From positions 18,394,369 to 18,458,368 of the forward strand of contig NC_080044.1 in NCBI RefSeq assembly GCF_012489685.1: 64,000 bases of DNA, given 5' to 3'. Position numbers and translations under genes: made by a program. A model generated the notes under the pieces. That model was not told the origin of the DNA, did not search any database, and worked only from the letters and a program-made list of their open reading frames with translations. Source of the stretch: Lotus japonicus (Eukaryota; Streptophyta; Magnoliopsida; Fabales; Fabaceae). The first letter of the stretch is position 1; every line of letters begins with the position of its first letter. Below, in pieces: positions 23,117 through 35,237 of the stretch.

Positions 23117-24632
23117 GGCTTAATTGTAGTTTTTCTCCCTCATCTTTCACTCATGTGTGATTTGCCTCCCTTATGTTTAAAAGGAGCACATTTACTCCCT
23201 CATCTTTCAATTTGTGCAAATCAACTCCTTCCGTTAATGAACTGTTAAAAACTTAACGGAGCTCGCTGACGTGGCTTGCTATTTCCACCCCGTTTTCTAT
23301 TTACACCCGCGCCCCTATTAGAAATTCTAATAGATAAATCGTAAAAAAAAAGGAAAATGAAATTGAGGAGAGTGATTAAAACATTTTAACCTTAATCCCG
23401 AATCAGATTCCTAAATCTACACGAAACCGTTAGAACCATTTATGCTTCATCTTCCATCTTCCAGACAAAAAGACTTCCACCAAATCAATAACCAAAAATT
23501 AAAACTTGATACAAATGAACAAGCTTTGAACCCTAGATTCAACCCAGATCTCAAGCACTCCACATTAACCAGCACTTCCATTTCCCTTCCCTTGCAGAGA
23601 GCCCTTCTCCCCTTCGTCCTATCTGACCTTGAACTCCACTGATCGCACACCGCCGAAGAGAGTAAGAGCAAGAGCAAGCACTTTCACCTTCTTCGCCACA
23701 TCGTCGATCTTGTTCGACCACGCCACCGTTTCTTCGCCATCGACCCTCATCCGCGGGCCGCGGAAAAATAAAAGAAGGGAAGGAGAAGCTGATAACAGAG
23801 GTGAGGGTGGGTGACTTTCCTGATTGTTCTTGGGCGTTGATGATGAAGACGAAGCGACGACGTTGACGGTGAGACCGTTGGGACTATAGAGGAGTTGATC
23901 GATGGTGAGGATGGGTTTGGGATTTGGAATTTCCTTTGTAGCTTCAAGATGTAACCATACCAAAATGAAATTCATATTCAGGATTTTAGCTTCATCCTCT
24001 TCCCCTCTTTTTCTCTTGATTGTTTCAAATCTAGAGTTTCTGGAAAGATTTATGAAAATTTCAGATTCTGGGTTCAGCTCCATCCTCTTCCCCTGCAATC
24101 ACACTCTTTTCTGGGTTGCCTAGGTTTGATTCAGTGACAGTGGGTTTCATGGTGTGAGATTCGAATTCGATTTCATGGTGGTTGAATGAAGAGAGAAGAA
24201 GAAGAATGGAGCGGTGGTGTTGGTGTTGTGATAGATGGAGGGTTGATGTTGTTTAATGGAGAGAGACGAGGGAGAAGAAGAAGAAGAAAAAGGGAATGGT
24301 GGTGGGGGTCTGTGTGTGGCGGTGGTGTTTAATCGAGAGATTGAAGATGAAGATTGAATAAGATATTAAAAGAATTAAAATTGAATTAATAGAAAAAGAA
24401 TTATTTTTAAATAAACAATATATGACATGGTATCCTAGTGGCGGGTAATGTCAGAGCCACGTCGTTAATGAAGTCCACATAGACGATTTCCGTCTGAAAT
24501 TGGATGACAACTTAACGGAAGGAGTTGATTTGCACAAATTGAAAGATAAGGGAGTAAATGTGCTCCTTTTAAACATAAGGGAGACAAATCACACATAGGT
24601 GAAAGATGAGGGAGCAAAACTGCAATTAAGCC
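23117..24632. mobile_element. Non-autonomous MULE with long inverted repeats, 1516 bp
   Basis: It begins GGCTTAATTG and ends CAATTAAGCC. About 125 bp of each end are inverted copies (for example TTTAAAAGGAGCACATTTAC at 23176-23195, inverted near the other end). It is flanked by a perfect 9 bp target duplication TAAGGAATA (23108-23116 and 24633-24641). No transposase is present. The internal part (about 23440-24130) has a longer open frame on the minus strand (24098 to 23619, 159 codons) of unknown origin, which may be captured host sequence as in Pack-MULEs; this is not shown. Confidence 0.88.
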
Positions 24633-24774
24633 TAAGGAATAATTTCACCATTAAGGAATTGTTTGACTATTTCCTAAAGTACAACAATTGATTTTAGAAT
24701 CAGATATTCTCTTTTAATATGGTACCAAATCTGTTAGCATGATTGGGTACAATCACAAAATATGTATGTATGTA

Positions 24775-25453
24775 GAGTTTAATGGAAATACACTGACAGT
24801 GTAAACCATGTTTACACAGTCACCCAAGAGAAATGCTTCTTTTTGCCACATCATTAAATAATTAGTCTATCAAAGTAATTTTAAAAATGATTTTATTTAG
24901 TTAGAAATAATAGGGGAAAAGAAACATAGCACGTTTCCCTTGTTGTAGGACCTGCAGTATCCAAAACTAGCAACCCTCAACACAAATTCACCTACTGTGT
25001 TTGCTAATCAAAAGCAATAGCTTTGGTAGCGTCTGAGAAATTTGCCACTCCACTTGTACCCATGATCCATCACCCAAAATTGAATTGATTATTATCCACC
25101 GACCCAACCCTAAAGTAAAAACGAAGAAAATGAAAATGGAATAGAGGGAGAGAGGATATTCATCTGAAGATAGAGAAGGCTGAATGAACAAAGGAGGACG
25201 AGACGATGAAGACTTCAAAGAAAAGAGAACCGATGGTGGAATTACGGTAGCCACAGTGTTAGATTTGGGTACAATTGATTTTGCAGATGAAGAAGTGAAA
25301 TCTGCGATTCTGAAAAGGGTGAAACATGTTCTTGTTTTTCCTGATTTTTATTTTTAATCAAATAAATTATTCTTAAAATATAATTATTCTGATGTGGCAA
25401 AAAGATGCATTTCTATTGGATGTCTACACTGTCAGTGCATCCCCATTAAACTC
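24775..25453. mobile_element. Non-autonomous MULE, 679 bp
   Basis: Ends GAGTTTAATGG ... CCATTAAACTC. Inverted repeats of roughly 70 bp include CACTGACAGTGTA and CTTTTTGCCACATCA. Perfect 9 bp target duplication ATGTATGTA (24766-24774 and 25454-25462). The interior has only an 88-codon minus-strand frame (25254-24988) without a recognisable domain. Confidence 0.88.
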
Positions 25454-25523
25454 ATGTATGTATCTGTACAACAGAAATAATACAACGATTGTTTCTATTT
25501 TATTTTCTTTTATCTGATTCCTC

Positions 25524-25836
25524 ATGGAGAACCCAAACTTATCAAGCTCTTCAAACCCTAAAAACGTCCTCCTTGTTTTACCATTGCTAAGAGGCCATAA
25601 ATTAGATGACAATATTTTTGGCACAAGGAAATGTCCAGATGAATTCATCACCACTGAAGGAAGCAAGAAAACCAATCCAGATTTTGAAGATTGGAATTGA
25701 ACACATCAGTTACTACTTGGGTGGCTGATCAACTCCATGAATAAAGATGTAGCAACACAACTTCTTCCCTGTGAGACATCAAAACAACTTTGGGATTATT
25801 GCATATTACCTGACATATTTGACATATTTTGCTAGA
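25524..25836 (+). pseudogene. Copia gag fragment
   Basis: From an ATG at 25524 the sequence reads as a Copia UBN2-type gag N-terminus (HKLDDNIFGTRKCPDEFI). An in-frame TGA follows after DFEDWN, then the same frame goes on with LLLGWLINSMNKDVATQLL and SKQLWDY. No LTR, protease or RT accompanies it. It is an isolated relic, possibly split from its element by the rearrangement that made inverted copy D just downstream. Confidence 0.75.
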
Positions 25837-25849
25837 AGATTATTGGATA

Positions 25850-26290
25850 GAAGATTATTGCATGAAGTTGGATAGAAGATTATTGCATATTACCTAACAT
25901 ATTTTGCTTCCTTTAGCCCACCATACCCCTTTAGATTTCCTTGCCCGCTCCACGTTAAACACATGCAGAAGCTAGCTAGCACACTTAGATGGAGAATCTG
26001 AGCAGGTAACCGAAAAACAATAAATGTGAGAAGAAGAATAAGAAGATCTTTTAAGCACGGTGAGAAGATCTTTTAAGCACAGTGGTGAGGTGTGCTGTGT
26101 TTTGTTAAACTGTGTCTGTTGGCTGGCGTGGACACTATTCTCACTCCAAAGATCCGCGAGTACTAGAGTACCACACTATAAAGGTTTTTAAGGTTGGAAT
26201 TTTCCTTCTAAAATTTTCTCTACATTACTCATATTATTTCCTGTAGAAGGAGGGTTAGCTGCACTCTCCGATACTTTCATTCTTTTTTTT
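25850..26290 (-). pseudogene. CCCH gene copy D: inverted 5' end (promoter, exon 1, start of intron 1)
   Basis: Read on the minus strand this matches copy C: promoter block (26290 to about 25990), exon 1 (25953-25894, 60 bases) and the first bases of intron 1 (GTAATATGC). Exon 1 reads like the others (ARKSKGV, then AKGSK), but its ATG is GTG and its last codon before the splice site is TAG where copy B has CAG. The leader between TATA box and exon is largely missing. A short repeat, GATAGAAGATTATTGCAT, occurs twice at the intron side (about 25850-25890). A dead gene fragment, joined at about 26270-26290 to a direct copy of the gene 3' flank. Confidence 0.8.
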
Positions 26291-26351
26291 ATTTGCTAAG
26301 GTTTGTAACAAATTTTTAAAATTTGCTACACTCAGTTATTTATTGTTTAGA

Positions 26352-26907
26352 CTAGTATTGAGCATGTGTCATGTACAAATGACGCACATATAGCACAAAT
26401 TTATAAAAACTTTCTTGATTTTTTTATAAAAAATGTCAGTTAAGCAACACTACTAAATAACGTTATTTATTTATTTTTGACATTTAATTATCAAAGAAAA
26501 TAATGCATTCACTAATATGCATTTAACATTTGAATTTTTTCATTTAACTGATATTAAATTTAATAATTAAAATGCCCAAATTTCGGGTGAAAATTTAATA
26601 ATTTTCTATAATAATAAAGATTTAGATCAATTATTTATCGTTGAAACAATTTGTACCATGATTTAAGGAAGTTAATTTTGAATTTAATTATTAATTATGA
26701 GTTTAAATAATATCTAAAAGATCATAATTAATTATGAGATAAAAATTAAATTTTGAAATTACTAAAAATTAAGAAAAATAAAATATGACATCATCAACCA
26801 ATAAGAATAGTATGAGAGACAAAAAAAATGCAAGAAAGGGAAAGCATGAGGGGTGACACGTATAAGAGTTACTATTTTTGGTTTCAAAAATTGTATATGG
26901 TATAAGA
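26352..26907 (-). mobile_element. Non-autonomous Helitron, 556 bp
   Basis: Read on the minus strand it starts TCTTATACCATATAC (from 26907) and ends CTAG (26355-26352) after a GC-rich imperfect hairpin (TGTGCGTCAT ... ATGACACA). It lies exactly between A (26351) and T (26908). When it is removed, the outer sequence TTATTTATTGTTTAGA + TTATAAACTG lines up with the gene 3' flank in copy A (about 21450-21476) and copy B (about 35508-35535). This gives direct empty-site support. No Rep/helicase gene is present. Confidence 0.88.
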
Positions 26908-28134
26908 TTATAAACTGAAGACGGGTATGGACCCTTTCATTTGGGAGATTCTTTAACTATTTAATGACAAAATAAAAAATTTCCTCTAGCATAAACTAAT
27001 TAATTAAATTTTTTTGAAAATTTGTTACAATGTGCTCCTTATTTGGATGAATATGATTCATTCACACTCCATGGGCATCTATATCTAATGAGGTAAGAAA
27101 GAAACGAGAGAAATGACATTTTTGAGAGATTTTTTCTTTACCGATACTACTTTTAAAATCTTTAAGATTCAATTGCAGTATAGCATAGGATTTTGTCGTA
27201 TCCGCAGGGAATTGCTAACACAAATGCGATTCTCAAGTAAAATTACTCAAGCAATAGATTTCTGAAAGGTTGATGATTGTTTTGGTAGCCAAAGCACATG
27301 CAAATTAAATAAAGCGACGCAACGAGGACGGCACGGATCATCACTTTCGTCTTAGTTCCTCTTGTAAGCATAGCATCCATGTCTATGGATAGCTAAACTT
27401 TTCTTTGTTGGGATTGAGTGTAATACTTGACTTAAATGTATCCATCTTAGTTCTCTTTCATATGAATCTATTTTATCTCTTGACTTCAACGATATGATCT
27501 TGGTTTTAATTCTTGTTTTAGCTTGATCAACTAGAACATGATTTGAGATTTGGTATGTGAGTGAAAGCTACATATTTGAATTTGATTTAGGTTGTATCAT
27601 CTAGTTTACCTGATTGCTAGACATAGGGTTAGGTTTACAAGTCGCTTAACATCCGTATTCGTTACGTATCTATGATTCTATATGAAAATTTATTCTTATC
27701 CATGATTCATCTACACCATTTCTACCCTACTTCATTGATTCCTCACATGAGTGGTTATCTATAACTCACTTTCCTAAACATTTTATTCCTCATGTGCATA
27801 GAAAAGCTAAATTATCTTTAAGCTTAGATGTTTAAGGGACTAACAAACCTAACTCTATTCCTAGCAATTGGATTTATTAGATGATTAACTCTAGGTCGGA
27901 CTCTAGACGCTGTAGTTTCTGCTCTTACGCCGAATCAAGTGATATATTCTACGTGCGCAAACTAAAACATAGCATTAAGAATAAGAGAAAACCATTGAAT
28001 CATGTAATAGAAACGATATTTTCATATAAAAATCAAGAAGAACAAATCATAGTTAAAGGCTACATCGAATTCTAACAAAGAAACTTAGTAACTCATATCC
28101 ATAGATTGCTCACAAAGCTTAAAAGAGGAAAGGA
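26908..28134. other. Gene 3' flank remnant, then a stretch with no gene
   Basis: 26908 to about 26950 continues the gene 3' flank interrupted by the Helitron. From about 27060 to 28130 I see unique-looking, moderately AT-rich sequence without a credible frame. The phrase TTGTCGTATCCGCAGGGAATT near 27193 recalls noncoding segments of large plant retrotransposons, but nothing else confirms that. Confidence 0.45.
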
Positions 28135-28850
28135 TATTTGAATGAAAGTATCAAAGAGAGTACAACTAACCCTCCTCCTACTAAAAAAAATACGAGTAAT
28201 GAAGTGAAAATGTTATAAGGAAAATGCCAACCTTAAAAACTTTTGTGGTGTGGTACTCAAGTACTTGCGCATCACTGCAGTGAAAAGTGAAAAACATTGG
28301 GAAAGCTAGTGTGATGTGTCATATAGGAATTTGAGAATTGTGTCCATGCCAGCTAAGACTCAATGTAATAAAATATAGCACACCTCACTACCTGCTTAAA
28401 TGAGTTTACTTCTTCTTCTTCTTACCATATACACTCAAGACTCAACCTCAATGATGCAAACTCAATATAAAACCACAAGGTTAGCCACCACTCTCCATAC
28501 ACAAACACATTGTTAGGGTTTTCATTTCTCTCTCATTTTCTCTCTGAAGTCCCATATATCAATTTTCCTCTCTCATCTGCTTTGCTCTGCTACATAACAA
28601 CAATGTAATAACAAATAATATGAAGTTTTTTCTTGTTTTCATTTCAATTTTTCTGTCCTTTTTAGATTAACCTCTCTCTGCTGGATCCCATTTATATTGA
28701 TTGATTTTTAGTTACTTGCTCATATATTTCATCTGAGTGTGCTAGCTTTTGTGTTTAACATGGAAGGGCCAAGGAAATCTAAAGGAGTTTTGTGGGCTAA
28801 AGGAAGCAAACCGTGTCATGTAATATGCAATAATCTTCTATCCAACTTCA
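28135..28850 (+). pseudogene. CCCH gene copy C: promoter, 5' UTR, exon 1 and start of intron 1
   Basis: Matches copy A from 12225 on. TATAAAA is at 28466-28472, then a C/T-rich leader, and exon 1 is 28760-28819 with ATG and the protein start MEGPRKSKGVLWAKGSKPCH, followed by a GT donor. Intron 1 goes on into a region holding the (TAA)n microsatellite, but no exon 2 follows before the next complete gene start (copy B at 30925). It is a truncated duplicate. It could still give a transcript that splices from exon 1 of copy C into exon 2 of copy B. Confidence 0.8.
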
Positions 28851-29220
28851 TTGTTTAAGAAAATTTTGTGTTTTTTGTTTTGTTTTAATTTTCTGTCGTT
28901 TATTGATCTTTCTGTTTCTCTATTCTTCAACATGAGATTTCTTTGTAATTTTTTTTACTCCTTTAATTTTCAATCTTTGTCTCTAACATCATCAGCTTTG
29001 GGAGAAACATGGGACACTACAGTCAAATAATAATGAAAGTACCATTAATAAATAATAATAACAAAATAGTAATAATTAAAATGCAAGAATAATAACAGCA
29101 TGTTTTTTGTTTTCAAAATTATCCCCACAGATGTAAGTGGGTTGGATCTACCAATAATTATTTCTATATGCACCACCACAATTATATAGCAGATGTGTTG
29201 TATACCAAATGTGATAGACC

Positions 29221-29537
<317 letters not shown>

Positions 29538-29743
29538 TTACATTTTTCAGACTTTTGACTATGTCTAAAACTTGTAAATATCTCTTTTTATATTGTTATT
29601 GCAAGAATCTATAAATTTTGGATCTAGGGTTTTGCGCTGTTATAATGCGTAAGAGAGAAAATTTGTTTTGATAATGTTTTATACCTTTATCTAAGTATCT
29701 TGGGTGAAAGATCCTTTGTTATCAATAATATTGACTTTGAATT

Positions 29744-29794
<51 letters not shown>

Positions 29795-30617
29795 CCAAAA
29801 CCATCAAAGCATAGTAAAAAATATAAAAAATATTTTATGTATATTTTTATATAAGTAAAATTGACTTGACCATTAAATTAATAGAAATATTAATTGTTTA
29901 TTAATAAAATTTTATGTAATTTACTATAATTTCAATTTTTTATTAATTTTTAATTTTAAAATTTATTCTTTTTATGTAATTTCAGATTAATTATTAATGG
30001 TAACTTGAGGAAAAATTAAAAATAATAATAATAACAAAAAGTAAAAATGACTTGACTTTTGCAGTAATAAAAATATTTCTTATTTATTAATAAATTTTAA
30101 TTTTATTCATTATATGAATTGATAATTGTAAGAAATTCAATTTCCATATTTAAAATTCAATATTAATTAATTATCTTTGAGGGTTTTTTCAAATATAATA
30201 ATAATAGTCACTAAAATCAAATTTACATTTACATAAATAAAAATATTTGTTAGTTATTAAAAAATTTGTAATATTATGTTAATTATTAATTACAAGTTGA
30301 AGAGTTTTTTTAAAAAAATAATAAAGTTAAACTAATTTTTCATTAAATTTTTAAATCATATAGAACAATATATATATATATATATATTAATTAAGTATAT
30401 CTTAAATTATTATATCCATATATTTATTGGGGAGTGAATGGTCCAATTGGTCCCTGGAAATTTTGTATGCTGATAAGTTAATCCTAAAAGAAGAAATACC
30501 ATAAATGTCAGTCTAGTTAATACTGGTTGGATCACGATTCAACTACGGTTGAACCAATGAACCTTGAACCAGAGTCCTTACCGGTTTGATCACCAGTCCG
30601 GTTTTAATAACCTTGAT

Positions 30618-30780
30618 CCCTCCTCACTCAATATAAAAACCAATGTCAGCCACCACTATCCACACAAACACACTACTAGGGTTTTCATTTCTCTCTGATC
30701 ATTTTCTCTGTGAATTCCCATATATCCATTTCCCTCTCTCATATGCACTTCTCTGCTGCGTAAGAACAATGTAAGAAAAT
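30618..30780 (+). promoter_or_regulatory. Core promoter and 5' UTR of CCCH gene copy B
   Basis: TCCTCACTCAATATAAAAAC matches copy A. The TATA box is 30632-30638, followed by the C/T-rich leader with CCCATATATCCATTTCCC. Homology to copies A, C and D stops just before the TATA box. The upstream 250 bp that the other three share is replaced here by a different, repeat-like sequence (about 30520-30618, with ACCGGTTTGATCACCAGTCC). Confidence 0.65.
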
Positions 30781-30924
30781 ATAATCCGAAGCTTTTGTTT
30801 ATTTTCATTTCAATTTTTTCAATTGTCATATTAACCTCTCTTTGGATCCCATTTACAATGATTGATTTTTAGTTACTTGCTCAGATTCTTCATCTGAGTG
30901 TGCTAGCTAGCTTATGTGTTTAAC

Positions 30925-31144
30925 ATGGAGCGGCCAAGGAAATCTAAAGGGGTTTCGTTGGATAAACGAAGCAAAGAGTGTCAGGTAATGTGCAACAATC
31001 TTTATCTTTGACATTGTCAGCTTGGCAGAAACATATATGGGAAAATCCAAACAAATAGTAATAAAATTAATACTAATAAATAATAGTAGTAAAATTAATA
31101 CTAATAAATAATAGTAGTAAAATTAATACTAATAAATAATAATA

Positions 31145-31175
<31 letters not shown>

Positions 31176-34100
31176 GAGTAAAGTACACTCACCCCCCTCA
31201 AGTTTTGTTAGAATAACACTCCACCCCATTCTTATCTAAAATCTACACCCCACCCCATTTTATATAGAGGCAAATTTAGTGACGAAAAATATTCTTCATT
31301 AATAATTAGTTATTATTTATATTGTTAATCAATAATTTCAAAAAATATTTTCAATATAATCCAATAAATATAAAAATGAAAACATCACAGTCCTCCTCAT
31401 TCTCTCAATCGCGTTCTTCCTCCGTAAATTCACAATGCAAATTCTGCAATAGCACACATGACTGGTTGACAAACCATATCTCAAACATAATGAAACATGC
31501 TTGTGTTTTCATATTTGGTAATAATTCAATTTTAATCAAAATTATCTATTTATACCTCCAATTTTTAAAATTGGATTGTAGACCCAAAAAGCAACACAAA
31601 TGAGTGAAGAAAATAGAGAAACAAAATTAAGAAATATGAAGTGGATCGGAGGTTACTAGAACCCAACGATGCGGTGGAGCACCGTTTTTAACAAAATCCA
31701 ACATCTTAAACCAACAAAGCGTACGCTCACAACTTAAAGGGGTGAAGTTCACAACAAGTAGTTGAACAAGTGGCTTTGGGGATGTGCGATTCACGTTCTG
31801 GGGTTCAGGTCGCAACAAAACTTTGAGGCATGGTGGTGCCATGGGGTTTCACATTCTGGGATGGTTGTCGTCGTGTTAAAGGGAGCAAAGGTTTGGTGGT
31901 GACCGTTTGTGGTGAGAAATATGATTTGGAGATAAATGAGACGTGGACTTAACAGACAGAGTTGATGGTTTTTTTAAATTTAATTCAGTAAAATTATTTT
32001 CATAAATTGATGTATGATAGTGTATATGCATTTAATTTATTTAAATTTTAACTAATTAGTAATTATTTTTTATTAGTGACGAAAACATTTTCGTCATTAA
32101 ATTTTGCCTTTATAAAAAATGGGGTGGAGTGTAGATTTTAAAAAACAATGGGGTGGAGTGTCATTCTTGCAAACATTGAGGGGGGTGAGTGTATTTTACT
32201 CTAATAATAATAAAATTAATACTAATAAATAATAGTAATAAAATTAATACTAATAAATAATAATAATAGTGATAATAATAATTTTATTATTATTTTTATC
32301 AATAATAAATTTTATTCTTTTTCATCAATAAAGTTCTTTTTTCAACTTTTTTTTTTATTATTATTATTATTGGTTTCTAAATTATCCCCACAGCTGCATT
32401 TTCTTCATATTAATATTGTGTTACACCTTGTTTATAATAATATTAATAATGATAATAATAATAATACTAATAATAAAAATAATAATATTGCTTGTCAAGA
32501 ATTATAGAATTCTAGGGAAGTTGAATTCGTACCATTATGAAGTTGATTCCATGAAAATCCATGAATAATATAATTTCATATGTACACTTAAGTTCGGTTA
32601 AATTTATATAGTTTTTGCAGTTCGCATTCAATTGAATTAAATTATATTGTTTGATAAAGATAACCCTATTTTTCACAGCTCATTTGATATATTTGTTCTA
32701 TGATTGGTATTTTTGGTGGCTCTCTTGATAAATACAAGACAACTTCACTAACTTGCTTAAAGGTTCTTAGCTAGAAAGATTAAAAGCTTCTCTATTTGGT
32801 TTTCTTGCTATTATTACTTTAATGTGGCACGGTAGCTGTAAAAAATTGTTCTGCTAACCAAGTATTAAGTTTTTCTTAGATTTTAGCTGAGACTGCTAGA
32901 AATCAAGCATTAAATTTTAAATTAAATATTCATATTTTTCTTAAATGTAAATCTGGCTTCTGGATTTGACAAATGAATTGCAATTATGTGAAGCTTTTCT
33001 CGCTCATTGTACAACAAGTATTGAGTCACGATTAGTTTTCAAAGCTTTTCTTTTCAAAGTAGCTCACTGCTCAACTAACTGATTGAAACAAAAACCAACA
33101 ACAACAAACAACAAAAGTCTTATGCCACTTAGTGAAATCGGTTATTTGGATCACACTGCGTCACTATCACTAACCAATTGGAACATCTTAGTTTATTCTC
33201 TTTCTTGGTTTGTGCTTGGGAATTCTCATGAGACTAATACTAGTGAATGACCCAACAGGTAAAATATTTCTCATCTGATGATAGCCCTTCACAAATTGGC
33301 TGGAAATCGCAAGGCGGTAATCATCATCTTCAAGCAATGCCAACATCAATTTTAGATTATAGCACTAATGAATCTAATGATTCATATTTACCCCCTGGGT
33401 TTGAAAGTGGTCCTTTCCTAGACCAAACAATGGTTAAATGGGAATGTCCCCCACAGGCAAGTAACAATTATTTCCATATTATGCACTCTCAAGCTAATTG
33501 GTTTCTTTAGTTTCACATTCTCTTATAACTTTGTTTATTTCCTTACTTCTAATGCAGTTTGCTATTAGTCCTCATTGGTTTGTTAGAGCCGGTGAAGCAA
33601 GTGAGGAGAAAGATACTGAGAAGCTGAGAGAATTGAGAGTGATTGAAGCACATTATCCTCGTCCTTCTTCCATTCCACCAAGGTAAAGTGTCAAGTTAAT
33701 TAAGAATTAAAGCTTTGTACTACTATACTTCATTTTTTCTTGTTCCTAACATTATTAACTTGGTATTTGGTTGTGTAGCCCTTTGGTTTCTTCGGATGTG
33801 GAAGAGGAAGATTATGATGATACCGCTACTCCTATAGTCTCACTCATTCCTATTGAGGAGACTGAGGATTATGATGATGATAACGCTTCTTCTGATATCG
33901 TCCCTCTCATTCCTATTGATGTCCAGGAGGAAGTGGCTATGGATATTTCGCCCGAACGCACAGTGTTAAATGCTCCCTCTGATATGCATTCACAGAAATT
34001 GCAGCGACAACATCTATCAGCAACAACAACTCCTCTTAGTTCCGGTTGTAACCCCTCCTCTTCTACTGTTTCTTTAGATGATGGTGGTGTAACCGACTTA

Positions 34101-35237
34101 TCTAGGGTGTCTGCACAAGACTTAGCAACAGTTGCTGCTCTAATAGAAGCAATATTAAAGATCAATCAACGTGGAAGCTCAATTGATGTGGATCTACTTA
34201 TCAAAATATTTAATAACCCCCAAATGGTTGAGAGATTGAGTACTGAAAATAGAATTCCACCACCCAATTTAAGAACTGATTCATCTTCAAACAATCCTCT
34301 GAGCATATCCACTTTTGGATTAAATCCTACTTTTCCATCAATTCCACTAATGCCATTGTCTACATCTCCACCTTGTGGTGTGGCAGCTTATTCTGGGACT
34401 ACTCCACTAACAGGTGTTGCGAGTTTATTACCTTCTCCTGTGGTGATGCCTTCAGCTCCATCATTTACAATATTGAATCCTGCACCTAATAATCTGACAG
34501 CTCAGATCCCGGCTGCGATTTCATCATATTCAATGGCGAATTTCATGCATGATTCTTACCAGACGACAACTGATGCATCTACTCCATTGTCTTGGCCTGT
34601 GTGTGCACCAAATACTGCTGATCCTCAAATGCAGTTGTCTTGGCCTGCGTACACACCGTTCAAGCCTGCAACGGTTGTTAGTGAAAACATTCACAAGTCA
34701 AATGGAGTGCCTACTACAGTTTCCTTGAACATTCCTCCTCAGCAAGATATAGTTCAAGCATCATCATTATCCTCAGGGATTAAGCGAGCTGCATCATTCT
34801 CCATTTCTTCCAATGGACAAAGCTCGGTTCAATTCTCTTCCACAACCGAGAAGTACCTGAATACTTTTGGGACTCAAACCACTGCTAGAACAACAACCAA
34901 ACTACATGCTTCTCAATCTAATACAAGTTCTTCAGGAAGTGCTGCTGCAAGGGATGATGGGGACTATTATAAGAACCTAGTTAGGAGACGTGATGAAGCT
35001 AGGCAAGTTAAGCAGGATAGTAGGAGCTCCTTCCGAGAGTCAAAATCAGCGGCACAAGACATTAGACACCAAGAACCAGAGAGACACAGAAGCGAGAAAG
35101 CTGCATGCATATACTATAACAGCCCAAGGGGGTGCAGAAATGGTGCCCAATGCCGCTTTCGACATCATGTTTCAAGTCGGAGGGATGCTGATAACAACGT
35201 CCGAGGGAGTAGTTATCTCAAAAAATTGAGACTATAG
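30925..35237 (+). CDS. CCCH zinc-finger protein, copy B (four exons, 613 aa)
   Basis: Exons: 30925-30984, 33259-33456, 33558-33682 and 33779-35237; joined length 1842 bases. Introns 1 and 3 have GT-AG ends. Intron 2 has a GC donor (CAG|GCAAGT), also present in copy A. The N-terminus (PRKSKGVSL, then VKYFSSDDSPSQIG, then KWECPPQFAISPHW) resembles the plant protein family of Arabidopsis CCCH protein 6, by memory of that family. The middle is acidic (EEEDYDD, SLIPIEETEDYDDD), followed by a helical segment (QDLATVAALIEAILKINQ) and long Ser/Pro-rich low-complexity sequence. The single CCCH finger is at the C-terminus (about 35104-35163, C-X8-C-X5-C-X3-H), followed by RRDADNNVRGSSYLKKLRL. Such proteins are expected to act in the nucleus on RNA or DNA; the exact role is unknown. 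Intron 1 is 2.3 kb with a MULE. Whether it is expressed cannot be told, since its upstream promoter differs. Confidence 0.82.
31176..32201. mobile_element. Non-autonomous MULE in intron 1 of copy B, 1026 bp
   Basis: Inverted repeats of about 125 bp begin GAGTAAAGTACACTCACCCC on the left and, inverted, GAGTAAAATACACTCACCCC on the right. They carry repeated ACTCCACCCCATT blocks. The flanks are TAATAATAA on both sides, a possible 9 bp target duplication, but the surroundings are (TAA)n so this is weak. The interior has two short frames (31322-31603 plus, 31842-31627 minus) with no known domain. Confidence 0.82.

Noticed and set aside
27881..28075. 64-codon frame in the middle of a gene-free region
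   Set aside because: Short, without a motif, homologue or gene signals; best taken as chance.
33771..34165. Minus-strand frame opposite exon 4 of the CCCH gene (also 14714-15007)
   Set aside because: Shadow frame. It is kept in both copies only because the sense exon is conserved.
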